Source: Aquilaria yunnanensis (lineage: Eukaryota > Streptophyta > Magnoliopsida > Malvales > Thymelaeaceae). From it: a stretch of DNA of 64,000 bases. A program made the translations under genes and the position numbers. The stretch is from NCBI GenBank assembly GCA_039654915.1, contig CM077597.1:62338001-62402000 (forward strand). Direction: 5' to 3'. Below, piece by piece: positions 1-9,933 of the stretch. The notes under the pieces were generated by a model. It searched no databases. It saw nothing but the letters and a program-made list of their open reading frames with translations, and had not been told where the DNA came from. Each line of letters starts with the position of its first letter. The first letter of the stretch is position 1.

Positions 1-3000
1 CAGCAGTCGCAGGCCCAGAAACCCTCCTCATCAACACGCCCTCGGGAGAGAAGCCCCAAGTCTACACACCGCAGTTCAGAAAGTGGAGATCCTCGCGGAG
101 AATCATCCACAGAAGATATAGCCCTCGGAAAACGGCCTGTGGGACAAACCGGGTCCAAGCGACCGAGAGTCTCACAGCGAAGCAGTTCGTCGCCTGAGGC
201 GAGGGCCCTGACCCCTCCGCGCCGAACTCGCTCCCCGAAAAGGCGCCGTCGATCACCCTCCCGCGAAAATGGTCCTAGCGCCACTGCGCTTATGGAAAGG
301 ATATTGGCACGGCTGGACAGAGTGGAAAAGCAAGTGACCAGAAAACCCGTTTGGGACAGGCTGTCGGGGGCGTTATGCGAAGATGGCTCCCCGTTTATTC
401 GCACCGTCGTTGAGGCAGCTATGCCAGGCGACTTCAGAGTGCCTAGGCTGGAGATCTATGATGGCCGGACTGATCCACAGGCCCATCTGACGAAGTACAG
501 GCGGAGCATGATAATGCACGGAGCTGATGACGCTACCATGTGCAAATGCTTTGAAGTCACCCTCACGGGCCCAGCAACAGCATGGTACAATTCGTTGCCC
601 CCAGGGACTATCACTGAGTTTCAGGAGTTGTCCACAGCCTTTACCCAGCAGTTCATTGGGAGCAGGCCGACGGCCAAAATGCCTGTACAGATGTTCGACA
701 TAGAGCAGAGAAACGGAGAGACGATCCGAGACTATGTCGAACGGTTCAACAGGGAAGCACTCAGCGTCCCGGACTTCCGGCCCGAAATCCGCATCCTCGC
801 TATGACACGGGGCCTTCGGCGTGACTCACAGCTGTTCTACGAGTTCTCAAAGGACCCCCCGGAGACCCTCGGAGAATTTTACCGAAGGGCAGAACAGCAC
901 ATGACAGCCGAGGAATTGAGGATGGCGGGGCCGAAGTCTGATCATCACCGCGCCGAAGGGTCCAGCCAGCAAGCTCGGTATCTTTCTGAACACACAGGTC
1001 GACCACGGCGAATGCGAGGAAAGAAACCTCAAAGTTTCACACCCTTGAGCACGACACGGACCAACATTCTCATGGCGCTGGAAAGGCAAGGGACGCAGAT
1101 TCGGCGGCCAAAGGCCATGGCCGCCGATAATAAGAAGAATGCCAAGAAGTTCTGCCAGTTTCATCGCGACCACGGTCATGACACCGAAGACTGCTTCCAG
1201 CTGAAGAAGTACATAGAGTCGCTGATCAAACAGGGCCAACTTCGCAAGTATCTGCGGATGCCCTCCCCTAAAGGCAGAAAAGAGGAGGAAGAGAGGGCCA
1301 AAAACGAGGACTATGACTCCGACAGGCGGAGAAACAGAAGTCCAAAAAGGCGCCTTCCACCTCCAGTAGGGGTCATCCAAACCATCACCACGGGGCTCCC
1401 ATCCTCGGAAAGAAAGCGGAAGGCCAGAGAAATTGCTGTTATGGAGTACCAAAGTCCATCAAAGAAATTGGCTCGCAAAGATGGCTCCACTGTCGTCTTC
1501 CCCCACGACGACCCGCTGCTGATAATGGCGAGAATAGGGAACTGGGACGTCAAGAGAGTGTTGCTTGATGATGGCTCAAATGCTGACGTCCTATTCTCGC
1601 ACTTACTGCCGAGCCTGGGCATCACCAGCAGCGAGCTGAAACCTGTCACCACGCCCACCTTCGGCGTTGGGCCATCCGAACTACCCGTCCTCGGATGGAT
1701 CGACCCCCCTTTGATGATGAAAGGCACTTCGGTAGACGGAGCAGCTGAGTTGTACGCGTCCACAATGACAAGATTCATCGTCATGGATGTCCCGTCTTCG
1801 TACAACGCCATCCTTGGAAGGCAGACTCAGGGGAACCTGCACATTCGCCCCGATGTGAAGTACTTGACTATCACATTCGCCACCAAGGATGGAGATGCAG
1901 AGGTCTTCATCGACCAAGCCGAGGTAAGAAAGGTGTTTGTAAAAACACGAAAGGCTCCGGCAAACAGCTCTACACAAACGGTGGAGGCAAAGGCGCAGGA
2001 GAAAGGCAAAGAAGGAGATCCCCCAGAAGCAGAAACGGAAGCAGTAGATCTTGTCCCAGGACAATCTACCCGAATAGGGAAGAGCTTGGCCAAAGGTGAT
2101 AAGGAAAATCTTGTATCCTTTCTGCTAAAAAATAAAGATCTGTTTGCCTACTCGCCGAAAGACATGCCAGGAGTGAACCCTGGCATAATACAGCACAGCC
2201 TCAAAGTAAGCCCGGAAGCAAAACCTGTCAGGCAAAAGAAACGAAGCATCTCAGCCCACAAAAGCAACTTTGTGAAAACCGAAGTCCAGCGCCTATTGGA
2301 TGCTGAAGTTATCAGGGAGGTCAAATACCCCGAATGGTTAAGCAACGTGGTCATCGCCACAAAAGAAGGTAGCAGCAAACTCCGGATGTGCATTGATTTC
2401 AGAAACTTGAACGATGCTTGCCCGAAAGACTCATTTCCCCTCCCGCCAATAGATCAGCTGGTAGATTCAACGGCCGAATACGGGCTCCTGAGCTTCCTAG
2501 ATGCCTTCAGCGGCTACCATCAGATAAGGATGGACCCGGAAGATGAAGAGAAAACTGCCTTCATCACCGAGGGAGGAACGTACTGCTATATAAGAATGCC
2601 CTTCGGGCTGAAAAATGCAGGAGCCACCTACCAGAGACTGATGAACAAGGTCTTTAAAGACCAAATGGGGAGAAACATGGAAGTATATGTTGACGATATG
2701 ATAGTAAAAAGCAAGCTGCCCGGCTACCACGTTGCAGATTTGGAGGAAGCCTTCCAAAAGCTCAGAGCCTTCGGGATTCGCCTTAACCCCGAGAAGTGTA
2801 TGTTCGGGGTGACGTCGGGAAAATTCCTTGGGTACATGGTATCCGAAAGAGGCATCGACGCCAATCCTGAGAAGATTAAGGCTCTGCTTGAGTTCCGAAC
2901 TCCTGCCACAGTGAAAGACGTGCAGAGACTAACCGGAAGAATAACCTCTCTGAGCAGGTTTATTTCCAGGTACGGAGATAGGTGTCGACCTTTCTTCAAA

Positions 3001-5226
3001 GTCCTCACAAAGGCAGCAAAGATGGAAGGCGACCTCGGAAGAAACAATCATCTCTGGGAAGGAGATTGCCAAAAGGCCTGGGAAGAACTCAAAGTCTTCC
3101 TGGCCAGCCTGCCGACTCTGCGGCAACCTCGGGAGGGAGAACCCCTCGTACTATACCTCGCCGTCACAGAAAAGGCCGTGAGCTCGGTCCTGATAAAAGA
3201 AGAAGGGCCGAAACAATGGCCGGTCTACTATGTCAGCAAGTCCCTGCATGGTGCCGAAGTCAGGTACCCTTTGCTTCAAAAAGCTATATACGCCTTGGTG
3301 CTTGCAGGAAGAAGACTACGACCATATTTCCAGGCTCACCCCATCATCGTCCGAAGTAGTCTACCACTACGGGATGTCATGAAGAGAGTTGATCATTCGG
3401 GAAGGCTCTCCAAGTGGTGCATAGAGCTTGGCGAACACGAAATCACGTATGAGCCTCGAAAGGCCATAAAAGCCCAAGCATTGGCAGATTTTATCGCCGA
3501 AATACCCACCACTGAGGAGAACCACTCAGATCCGAAAGAAGGGGAGCCAGAATGGACCTTGCATGTTGACGGAGCCTCGGGGTCCGAACACCAGGGAGCT
3601 GGAATAGTTATCAGAGGACCCGAAGGCCTAGAGGTGATGAAGGCTATCAAGTTCAGCTTCAACGTCACCAATAATGTGGCTGAGTATGAAGCCCTCATAG
3701 CGGGATTACGCTTGGCCAGAAAGATTGGCGTGAGAAGCTTAAGGGCTCACAGCGATTCCCAGCTGGTAGTTCGGCAGACGGCAGGAGATTATGGGGCGAA
3801 GGACCCCATCTTGGCAAAATACCACGAGCTGGTAAGAAAACTCATCCAAGAGTTTGACGCCGTACGGATCGAAAATGTACCCCGGCGGAATAACACTGAG
3901 GCAGATTGCTTAGCAAAGTCCAAAACATACACCGAGGTGCTAGACCATCCAAGCATCTCCGTGCTAGGCGTAACGACCTCGGGAATGGGGTGGAAGGACC
4001 CCATAAAGAGATACCTCGCAGAGAATGAGCTTCCCGAAGACGCCGGCAATGCTGCAAGACTGCGAAGACGTGCCGGAAGATTCTTCCTGATTGGTGAAGA
4101 GTTATATCGGCAAGGATATGCAAATCCGCTGCAGAGATGTGTGGGCGAAGAGGATACTGAGATGGTCCTCGAAGAAGTCCACGAAGGCATGTGCGGCTCG
4201 CACGTTGGAACTGATGCCCTTGCAGCAGTGATACTCCGCCAAGGATACTTCTGGCCTACCCTAAGAAAGGACGCAAGGCAGTTCGTCCAGAAGTGCGGTA
4301 GTTGCCAGAGACATGCAAAAATCCAGAGGATACCCTCGGAAATGGTAACGTCGACAGACTATCCTTGGCCCTTCGCAGTCTGGGGTATAGACCTCATTGG
4401 GCCACTCCCCACAGCGCCCGGAGGCGTGAAATTCTGCGTGGTAGCAGTGGACTATTTCTCAAAGTGGGTAGAGGCAGAACCACTAGCAACTATCTCGGCA
4501 AAAGAAGTGCAGAAGTTCGTATGGAAAAACATCGTATGCAGATTTGGCATACCGAGGGTACTAGTAGCTGATAATGGATCCCAGTTCATAGACAAAGGAT
4601 TCCAGGAATTCATCAGCGACCTCGGAATAAAGATGCACTTCGCCCCAGTAGCTCACCCCCAAAGCAATGGGCAGGTGGAAGTATCAAACAGGACCATAAA
4701 AGATGGCCTGAAAAAGAGACTTGGGGAAGCCAAGGGGAAATGGCCAGGAGAACTCCAAAGTGTATTGTGGAGCTACCGAACGACGCCACGAAGAGCCACA
4801 GGGGAAACTCCCTTCTCACTCGTCTTCGGAACAGAGGCCATTATCCCAATAGAGATAGTTCAGCCTTCAATACGGGTGCAAGTATTTGATGAAGGCGGAA
4901 ACGACCTCGGCCTGAGAACCAAGCTCGACCTTGTGGCCGAACACAGAGAAATAGCCGAGCTGAGAAGAAAAGCTTTCCAGCAAAGAGTGGCCGCGGCTAT
5001 CAACTTAAAAGCCAGGCCAAAAGAAATCAAAAAAGGAGACCTCATTCTCCGAAAGGCCGACTTTGCACCCCGAAGGCCATCTCACGGAGTACTTCGCGCA
5101 AATTGGGAAGGACCTTATCTGGTTCTCGCCGAAGTACGAAAAGGCGTGTACAAGCTTGGCGACGCCAAAGGCGTAGAATTGAAAAACACTTGGCATTCAG
5201 ATGCCTTGAAAAAATTCTACGCCTAA
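1..5226 (+). CDS. gag-pol: Tat gag-pol polyprotein, open throughout, 5' end off-window
   Basis: One frame is open from base 1 to the stop at 5224-5226 (1741 codons seen). Copy I indicates 24 more codons upstream to an internal ATG and 91 to an LTR-borne ATG. The GTG at 139 is not a credible start. Order: basic Arg/Ser-rich Gag leader (1-290); retrotransposon Gag domain (about 420-900); a zinc knuckle variant C-x2-H-x4-H-x4-C (1153-1194); aspartic protease with DDGS in place of DTGS (1567-1578); reverse transcriptase with YVDD (2686-2697); connection/RNase H (about 3050-3480); a second RNase H (HVDGAS at about 3562, then AEYEAL and SDSQLV); an integrase HHCC zinc finger (about 4165-4310); integrase D-D-E at 4390, 4570 and 4678, with exact D-35-E spacing; and a GPY-type C-terminus (about 5110). 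No frameshift or stop was seen, so the protein may be functional. It would make virus-like particles, copy element RNA and insert the cDNA. Confidence 0.93.
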   Translation, partial: QQSQAQKPSSSTRPRERSPKSTHRSSESGDPRGESSTEDIALGKRPVGQTGSKRPRVSQRSSSSPEARALTPPRRTRSPKRRRRSPSRENGPSATALMERILARLDRVEKQVTRKPVWDRLSGALCEDGSPFIRTVVEAAMPGDFRVPRLEIYDGRTDPQAHLTKYRRSMIMHGADDATMCKCFEVTLTGPATAWYNSLPPGTITEFQELSTAFTQQFIGSRPTAKMPVQMFDIEQRNGETIRDYVERFNREALSVPDFRPEIRILAMTRGLRRDSQLFYEFSKDPPETLGEFYRRAEQHMTAEELRMAGPKSDHHRAEGSSQQARYLSEHTGRPRRMRGKKPQSFTPLSTTRTNILMALERQGTQIRRPKAMAADNKKNAKKFCQFHRDHGHDTEDCFQLKKYIESLIKQGQLRKYLRMPSPKGRKEEEERAKNEDYDSDRRRNRSPKRRLPPPVGVIQTITTGLPSSERKRKAREIAVMEYQSPSKKLARKDGSTVVFPHDDPLLIMARIGNWDVKRVLLDDGSNADVLFSHLLPSLGITSSELKPVTTPTFGVGPSELPVLGWIDPPLMMKGTSVDGAAELYASTMTRFIVMDVPSSYNAILGRQTQGNLHIRPDVKYLTITFATKDGDAEVFIDQAEVRKVFVKTRKAPANSSTQTVEAKAQEKGKEGDPPEAETEAVDLVPGQSTRIGKSLAKGDKENLVSFLLKNKDLFAYSPKDMPGVNPGIIQHSLKVSPEAKPVRQKKRSISAHKSNFVKTEVQRLLDAEVIREVKYPEWLSNVVIATKEGSSKLRMCIDFRNLNDACPKDSFPLPPIDQLVDSTAEYGLLSFLDAFSGYHQIRMDPEDEEKTAFITEGGTYCYIRMPFGLKNAGATYQRLMNKVFKDQMGRNMEVYVDDMIVKSKLPGYHVADLEEAFQKLRAFGIRLNPEKCMFGVTSGKFLGYMVSERGIDANPEKIKALLEFRTPATVKDVQRLTGRITSLSRFISRYGDRCRPFFKVLTKAAKMEGDLGRNNHLWEGDCQKAWEELKVFLASLPTLRQPREGEPLVLYLAVTEKAVSSVLIKEEGPKQWPVYYVSKSLHGAEVRYPLLQKAIYALVLAGRRLRPYFQAHPIIVRSSLPLRDVMKRVDHSGRLSKWCIELGEHEITYEPRKAIKAQALADFIAEIPTTEENHSDPKEGEPEWTLHVDGASGSEHQGAGIVIRGPEGLEVMKAIKFSFNVTNNVAEYEALIAGLRLARKIGVRSLRAHSDSQLVVRQTAGDYGAKDPILAKYHELVRKLIQEFDAVRIENVPRRNNTEADCLAKSKTYTEVLDHPSISVLGVTTSGMGWKDPIKRYLAENELPEDAGNAARLRRRAGRFFLIGEELYRQGYANPLQRCVGEEDTEMVLEEVHEGMCGSHVGTDALAAVILRQGYFWPTLRKDARQFVQKCGSCQRHAKIQRIPSEMVTSTDYPWPFAVWGIDLIGPLPTAPGGVKFCVVAVDYFSKWVEAEPLATISAKEVQKFVWKNIVCRFGIPRVLVADNGSQFIDKGFQEFISDLGIKMHFAPVAHPQSNGQVEVSNRTIKDGLKKRLGEAKGKWPGELQSVLWSYRTTPRRATGETPFSLVFGTEAIIPIEIVQPSIRVQVFDEGGNDLGLRTKLDLVAEHREIAELRRKAFQQRVAAAINLKARPKEIKKGDLILRKADFAPRRPSHGVLRANWEGPYLVLAEVRKGVYKLGDAKGVELKNTWHSDALKKFYA

Positions 5227-5370
5227 GGTTGAGCGGAAGAAGTATGTTGTACAAGAAATATTCTAAGTACAGAATGGTCTTGAGAAAAATTTTCAAGTAT
5301 ACCAAAATTGTCCAAGACAGATTTCCGCGAAGGTGCTCGCCACGAAAAAAGCGGTTGTGACTTCCCGAAG

Positions 5371-5901
5371 CCCCTTGAGCCACTATGCTCGGGAAAAATG
5401 GGAAACAAGAATCTTGCAAAGGTACTCAGCATAATCAGTGCAGAGAAAATTTTCCGAACACCCTTGAGCGAACATGCTCGGGAGAAAGGGAAAGCAAGAA
5501 TCTCGCAAAAATACACGCCAAAACAAAAGCAGAGGTAATTTCCGAACACCCTTGAGCGAACGTGCTCAGGAAAACAAAAGCAGAGGTAATTTCCGAACAC
5601 CCTTGAGCGAACGTGCTCGGGAAAAAGGGAATGAGCAATCTCGTGAAGATTTTCCTAAGTCCCTTGAGCAAATATGCTCGGGACAATTGGAAGACAGAAA
5701 AATTTGGCTAAAGATTTTCCGAAGGCCCTTGAGCGAACATGTTCGGGATAAAAGGAAACAAAAAGCCTGCAAAAGACTTAGCCAAATTTTTGCAAATTTT
5801 CCAGAAAGTCTCTTGAGCGAGCACGCTCGGGACAAAGGAAGGTAAAAAGTTTCTTTGGTTGCAGGTTTTCCGAAAGTCTCTTGAAGCGAACGTGTTCGGG
5901 A
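5371..5901 (+). repeat. Array of eight hairpin repeats between convergent genes (copy A)
   Basis: Eight imperfect copies of a core close to TTGAGCGAACATGCTCGGG start at about 5371, 5461, 5549, 5600, 5661, 5726, 5810 and 5878. Each has GAGC and GCTC arms around a 6-nt loop, and flanking CCC and GGG can extend the stem. Most are preceded by a TTTTCCGAA-like stretch. Units 3 and 4 lie in a 51-bp direct duplication (5523-5573 and 5574-5624). The array fills the 0.8 kb between the gag-pol stop and the stop of the antisense gene. Variable tandem repeats in the 3' untranslated region of Tat/Ogre elements are known. The hairpin character and a 3'-end-formation role for both transcripts are my inference. 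Nothing else coding is seen from 5227 to 6034. Confidence 0.85.
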
Positions 5902-6034
5902 CAGTGGAAATGAAGAAACTTGCAAGAAAGGACTTAGCCGAAAAGATTGTTCATTTAGAGCAAACGCTGCCTTACAAAAGAAGTGTCCAAAGAAGGAGCA
6001 CGAAGGAGAAAAATAAGAGGAGCCCTAAAGCAAA

Positions 6035-8385
6035 CTAGGGAGAGCCGGGTGGACGAAGACCAGGAAGCTTCAGATGCTCGACCCTGGACCACTGCCACCG
6101 AGGTCCCTCAGGAATATTTAGGCCCTCCAGAAAAGAGAGGTCCAAATTTGGGAACCTCTGCAGCACCTGGTGCCGAGCGAGGCAGAAGCCGTCCTGAAAG
6201 GCGACCTTGGCCATGTCGTCAGAAGTACGTTTTTGAATGCCAAGGACATTGACCTCGTCCCTCAGCTCAGCAACCTCCTCTTCGAGCTCGCTTATCCCCA
6301 GCATCTCTCCGGACTCCTTCTTCAGAGCCTCGACCTCGGCTTGAAGAGCAGTGTTCTCGTCCGTCAAACTCGACGCAAGACTGTCGGAAACAGCCTTGTC
6401 CTTGACAAGATCTTCATTGGCGGCAAGCAGCTCCTTTACTTGGTCGCCGAGGTCGGAAATCTTCCGGGAGGAGTCCTTTTCAAGTTCTTCTCTTTTCTTC
6501 GAGAACTCCTCCCGAACGGCAGCAAGTTGCTGAGAATAATCCGCTGTCAGCTGCTGGTTGCTGGCGATCACCTTCGCAAGCGAAGCCTTCGCTTCACTGA
6601 GTTCCCGCGAAGTCGCATCCTTGGAGGCAGCCTGTCTGGCCACCCGAACTCGGAGATAACCAGCGTACTCCAGCAGCTACGGCAAGGCAAAAGTCCAGGT
6701 TAGTACAAGTCTAAACACTTAGAAAATTGAGGAAAAAAGTGTAAAGAGACTATACCTGAGCAGCATGCTCGGTGACTTTTGTGGCGAGGGTATTATCCCC
6801 CGGGTGAGCCGCCGCAATGGCCCGGAAGGAGGCATCAGTGGTCATCCCCTTCCAAATCTCTTTGGTCATCTTCGGACAATCGTCGGAGAACAGATTCATA
6901 TCCTCCGTAATTGTCCAAAAGGGCTCCAAGGGGATCTTCCCCTCAGGGATTGTGGCATCACGTAGGGCCCGTTTCCTCTCATGAATGGCCCTCCAGCCAA
7001 CAGTAAGAGGCTCCCCTGAAAGTGAGAAGGAAGTTAGGAGCAAAAGAAAAATTCGCGAAAGAAAAAGGAGCTGAACTTCGGCTAAAGACATACCTGGAGG
7101 AACCTCGGAGACAGTGTCCTCGGAATCCTCGGGCCCCTCGGAAGAAAGACCCTTACCCTTCTGCCGGTACCGCTCCTCGGCGGTGGGTACTTCTACCACT
7201 ACAGTGTTTCTGGGGGCCTCGAGGTCGGGAAGAGGCACCTCGGCGGAAGTAGCGGGGACCTCGGCCGGTGGAATTTCAACAAGACCAGCGTCTTCGCCAG
7301 CTTCTTCTTCCAAAAGCTCTGGCTGAGGAGACTGGAGAGCTTTCCTAACTCGCTTCGCCGAGGGTCCCGCCCCTGTCGTCTTCCTTCTTCGGGAAGCCGC
7401 CTTCTTTGTCTGCTCCCCCTTCTCCACCTGGCCAGAAAAGAGGGCCTTGTAATAAGCGGCAGCCCCATCGCCCATCTCTGAAAAAGAGAAGAAATATCAG
7501 CGTAAGTCCGAGGAAAAAGTATAAAGGGATGGAAGATTACTCACTTTCGGCAAAAGTTTCGAAAGAAGTCTCCCCCTTAAGGAGCTTGACCAGCCAGGAG
7601 TCTTTCCCGGCGATGGCGGGAGCGGGCATATTGAGGTCAGTCTCGTGCTCCTTAACCACTTTCAGCTCCCGAAGGACTTCTTCGGTCATCAACCCCCAGT
7701 TGATAGGAAAGGGGTAAAGAGCACGAGGAGAGACCTCGGGAGCCCAGTCAGCGACTGCCCGAATGCGGGCGTCGAAATCCGCGAACACGGAAGCCAACGG
7801 TGGGGTCAGCAACATCCTCGGATCGACGACGTCTGCGTTCAGCACTCCCTGAGCCCACCTGGTCGGGACATCAGACCAGTTCTTATCCACCTTGAGGAAA
7901 AAGAACTTAGGCTGCCACCCCCGCCAGCTGTCCTTCGTGTCGAAGGTGAAGGTGAATTTTTTGCTCCCGGATCCCCGAGGTAGCAGGAAATAGAAGCCAC
8001 CCTTCGGGACCACATAGAGCTTGTAGTACTGCATGAAAATAATGAAGTGGGGCTCTATCCCGAACACGCCACACATGCAGAGGTAGGCGTTAAAGTAGCA
8101 GTACGCGTTCGGGGGAAGCTGGTTCACAGCAATGCCATGGAATTGGCAGAACTCGCAAACCACCTTCGGGGGAGGATACCGAAGACCGGCCTTCAGTTGG
8201 GCTCGGAAGACGGTAACCTCGTCGCCACGGTTTGAAAAAGCAAAATGGCTAGAACGAGGCAGTCTGGTCACAGCGTAAGACGGAAGAAAGAATTTTTTCT
8301 TCCACCTCTCTAGTTTTTCGGGGGTGGTACAGCAAGGATGGGCCAGAAGAGGTTTCCAGCTCTCGGGAACAGGCATCGCAGACAT
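6035..8385 (-). CDS. Antisense four-exon gene of Tat copy A, 708-aa protein of unknown function
   Basis: Read on the minus strand, exons are 8385-7545, 7477-7094, 7015-6756 and 6676-6035 (841, 384, 260 and 642 nt). Introns are 67, 78 and 79 bp, all GT-AG, with CTGAT or CTAAC branch-point-like sequence and a pyrimidine tract. Without splicing, exon 1 stops two codons into intron 1 and exon 3 stops at GTATAG. Exon 4 has no nearby ATG. Exon 1 (residues 1-280) resembles proteins annotated as 'putative gypsy type transposon' (Transposase_28). Exon 2 has a basic, NLS-like stretch near residues 304-313, then a Pro/Glu-rich linker. Exon 3 carries an EPFW...EDMNLF block. Exon 4 is a long coiled coil (about 507-646) with a conserved tail. 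The gene is convergent with gag-pol. Tat antisense ORFs are known; the protein's role is not. No stop or frameshift interrupts the spliced frame. Confidence 0.82.
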
Positions 8386-9206
8386 GAAAAAGAGTTTGAG
8401 ATGGAAAAGAAAATAGTTTCCAGAAAAAACTCAGAAGACGAGTTTGGAAAAAAACAGCAGTTTTCCAGAAAAACTCAGAAAAACAGAGGAATCAAGTACT
8501 CTGGAAATCAAAACCCACCAAAAGATTTGCCGGAGGACGCCGTCGTGAAAGTTGGTTGGAAAAAGCTCTGATTAAAGAAGCTCCGCCACAGAAAGCAAGA
8601 TAAAACGCAAGAACAGAGGGCAGAGCAGAAAAAGAGCAGAAAAACAGTAAATGGGACTTATGATAGAATGGGCTATTTATAGGCCAAAGGTGGGTAACCG
8701 AAAAAACATCATAAGTACCCATTGGAGGCGAACCGTCGCCGTAACTGCCCGCTGCACCCGAAAAGGCGCGCCCTCTGTAAATGACGCGCCTCTCCTCCAA
8801 TGGCAAGAAGCCACGTGTCAACCGCTGCGCAGAAATGGGGGACGTGCCTCCCCAAACGTGCCTGGAAAACCGGGACACGCCTCCTGATTGGGACACGTCG
8901 TTTGACATCCCTGAGAAATGGAGACGCGCCGCTCAGTCTGACACGCTTGGCCATCAGACCTGCAGAAATAAAAAAGCAGGCCACCTCGAGGACACCAAGA
9001 GACAGGCTATGGCTGAACAGCCCATGACTTTTGGGCAAGAGGTGTATCTTCGGTACAGGCTTTGCCTCGGAGACACCAAAGAAAAGGCCAAGGCCGAACA
9101 GCCCAGACCCTCGGGCAAAAGGTGCGACCTCGGAACAGGTTATGCTTCCCAACAAGACTCCCAACGGCAACCTCGGAAAGAGATGCAAACCGAAGTCTTC
9201 ACTTCG
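8386..9206 (-). promoter_or_regulatory. Leader and promoter region of the antisense gene (copy A)
   Basis: A TATAAATAG box reads on the minus strand at 8681-8673, about 290 bp before the antisense ATG. The same box and spacing occur in copies I and H. Upstream of it, 8760-8950 is crowded with ACGT/ACGC cores (for example CCACGTGTCA at about 8811, and repeated GACACG or GACGCG), as in plant G-box promoters. There is no open frame here beyond composition-driven shadows. I infer a polymerase II promoter driving transcription away from the 3' LTR, towards pol. Confidence 0.65.
8991..9150. repeat. Imperfect 81-bp tandem repeat upstream of the antisense promoter
   Basis: Two units with period 81 start at 8991 and 9072. 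Both contain GACACCAAR, GAACAGCCC, a GGGCAARAGGTG block and an ACAGG block. The counterpart in copy I is at about 33900-34060. It may be a duplicated upstream control element for the antisense gene, or simply part of the hypervariable 3' untranslated region of Tat elements. Confidence 0.6.
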
Positions 9207-9213
9207 GCTTTCC

Positions 9214-9222
9214 AGAGGGGGG
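9214..9222 (+). other. Polypurine tract of copy A
   Basis: AGAGGGGGG lies 4 nt before the 3' LTR, the expected place for the plus-strand primer of reverse transcription. Copies H and I have the same G-run just inside their 3' LTRs. Confidence 0.85.
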
Positions 9223-9750
9223 CATGTGATAGCCAAAGGCTGTCGCCTCAATCTGGCCGAATACCCTGCCACAACAACGGCCAGAAGAACTGGCGCTTCC
9301 CGGGAATAGGTGGAATCATGCACCTCGGGAGATAGCCTGAGAGCTCCGAGCCTCGGAACGCCAGTAAAACTTGAGGACTCCATTCGCCCCCCAAGGTTGT
9401 GAACAACGCGCCTTCGGAAAAGTGGCACCAGACATTGCTGCCCGAATATGATATCCCCGAAGGCGGAACCCCCTGGAACTGGGAACCCCCGAACTGAGGG
9501 TAGGCTTCCCGAAGAGGCTCTGTCCGAACTAGAGGACGACCTCGCCCAGGGACCTCGGGAGTACGGCAGGCGCATTTAAGGAAGCATTTAAGGAAGCCTC
9601 TGACACGTCCCACCACAGACGTAAAAAGTCGCCCTGACGCGCAGACGCCATCAGAATCATATCATGGCTCGTCTCAGCACAAGGCTCGAGGCCACCTAGT
9701 TACCAACTATCTGTCCCCTACGCCCAGACGTTCAGGAGCATCCGACCGCA

Positions 9751-9792
9751 CACGTGTCATGATCTGAACGGGCTAGGTATTCCTATATATAC
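9751..9792 (+). promoter_or_regulatory. LTR promoter: G-box and TATA box driving gag-pol
   Basis: CACGTG at 9751-9756 continues into TCATGATCTG. TATATATAC follows at 9784-9792. The (C)ACGTGTCATGATC-like block near a TATA box recurs in the Tat LTRs of F, H, I and (as CATGTGTCATGATC) the solo LTR at 13541. G-box factors (bZIP/bHLH) are the usual ligands; binding here is inference. Transcription should start about 30 bp downstream, near 9820. Confidence 0.65.
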
Positions 9793-9933
9793 AGGAAATA
9801 AATACTTGACAGGAGGTTGGCAGGCCGGAGATACGGCTCCCATACTCTGAGAAAAGACCAGGCGAGACTTTTCTGCCTTTCTCTTTGAGCTAGTGACTTT
9901 CTCCTTCTTCCGGCCACCACTGACTTGGGCGTC

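Noticed and set aside
139..141. GTG at 139 as start of gag-pol in copy A
   Set aside because: The frame is open upstream to base 1, and copy I shows ATG codons further upstream in the same frame.
847..1452. Opposite-strand frame of 201 codons over gag of copy A
   Set aside because: A shadow of the gag reading frame; similar shadows appear wherever Tat gag-pol is open (for example 21567-22352 and 41555-42091).
5371..5901. CRISPR-like pattern of short palindromic repeats with unequal spacers
   Set aside because: Units are imperfect, spacers are similar to each other and of uneven length, and the setting is a plant retrotransposon.
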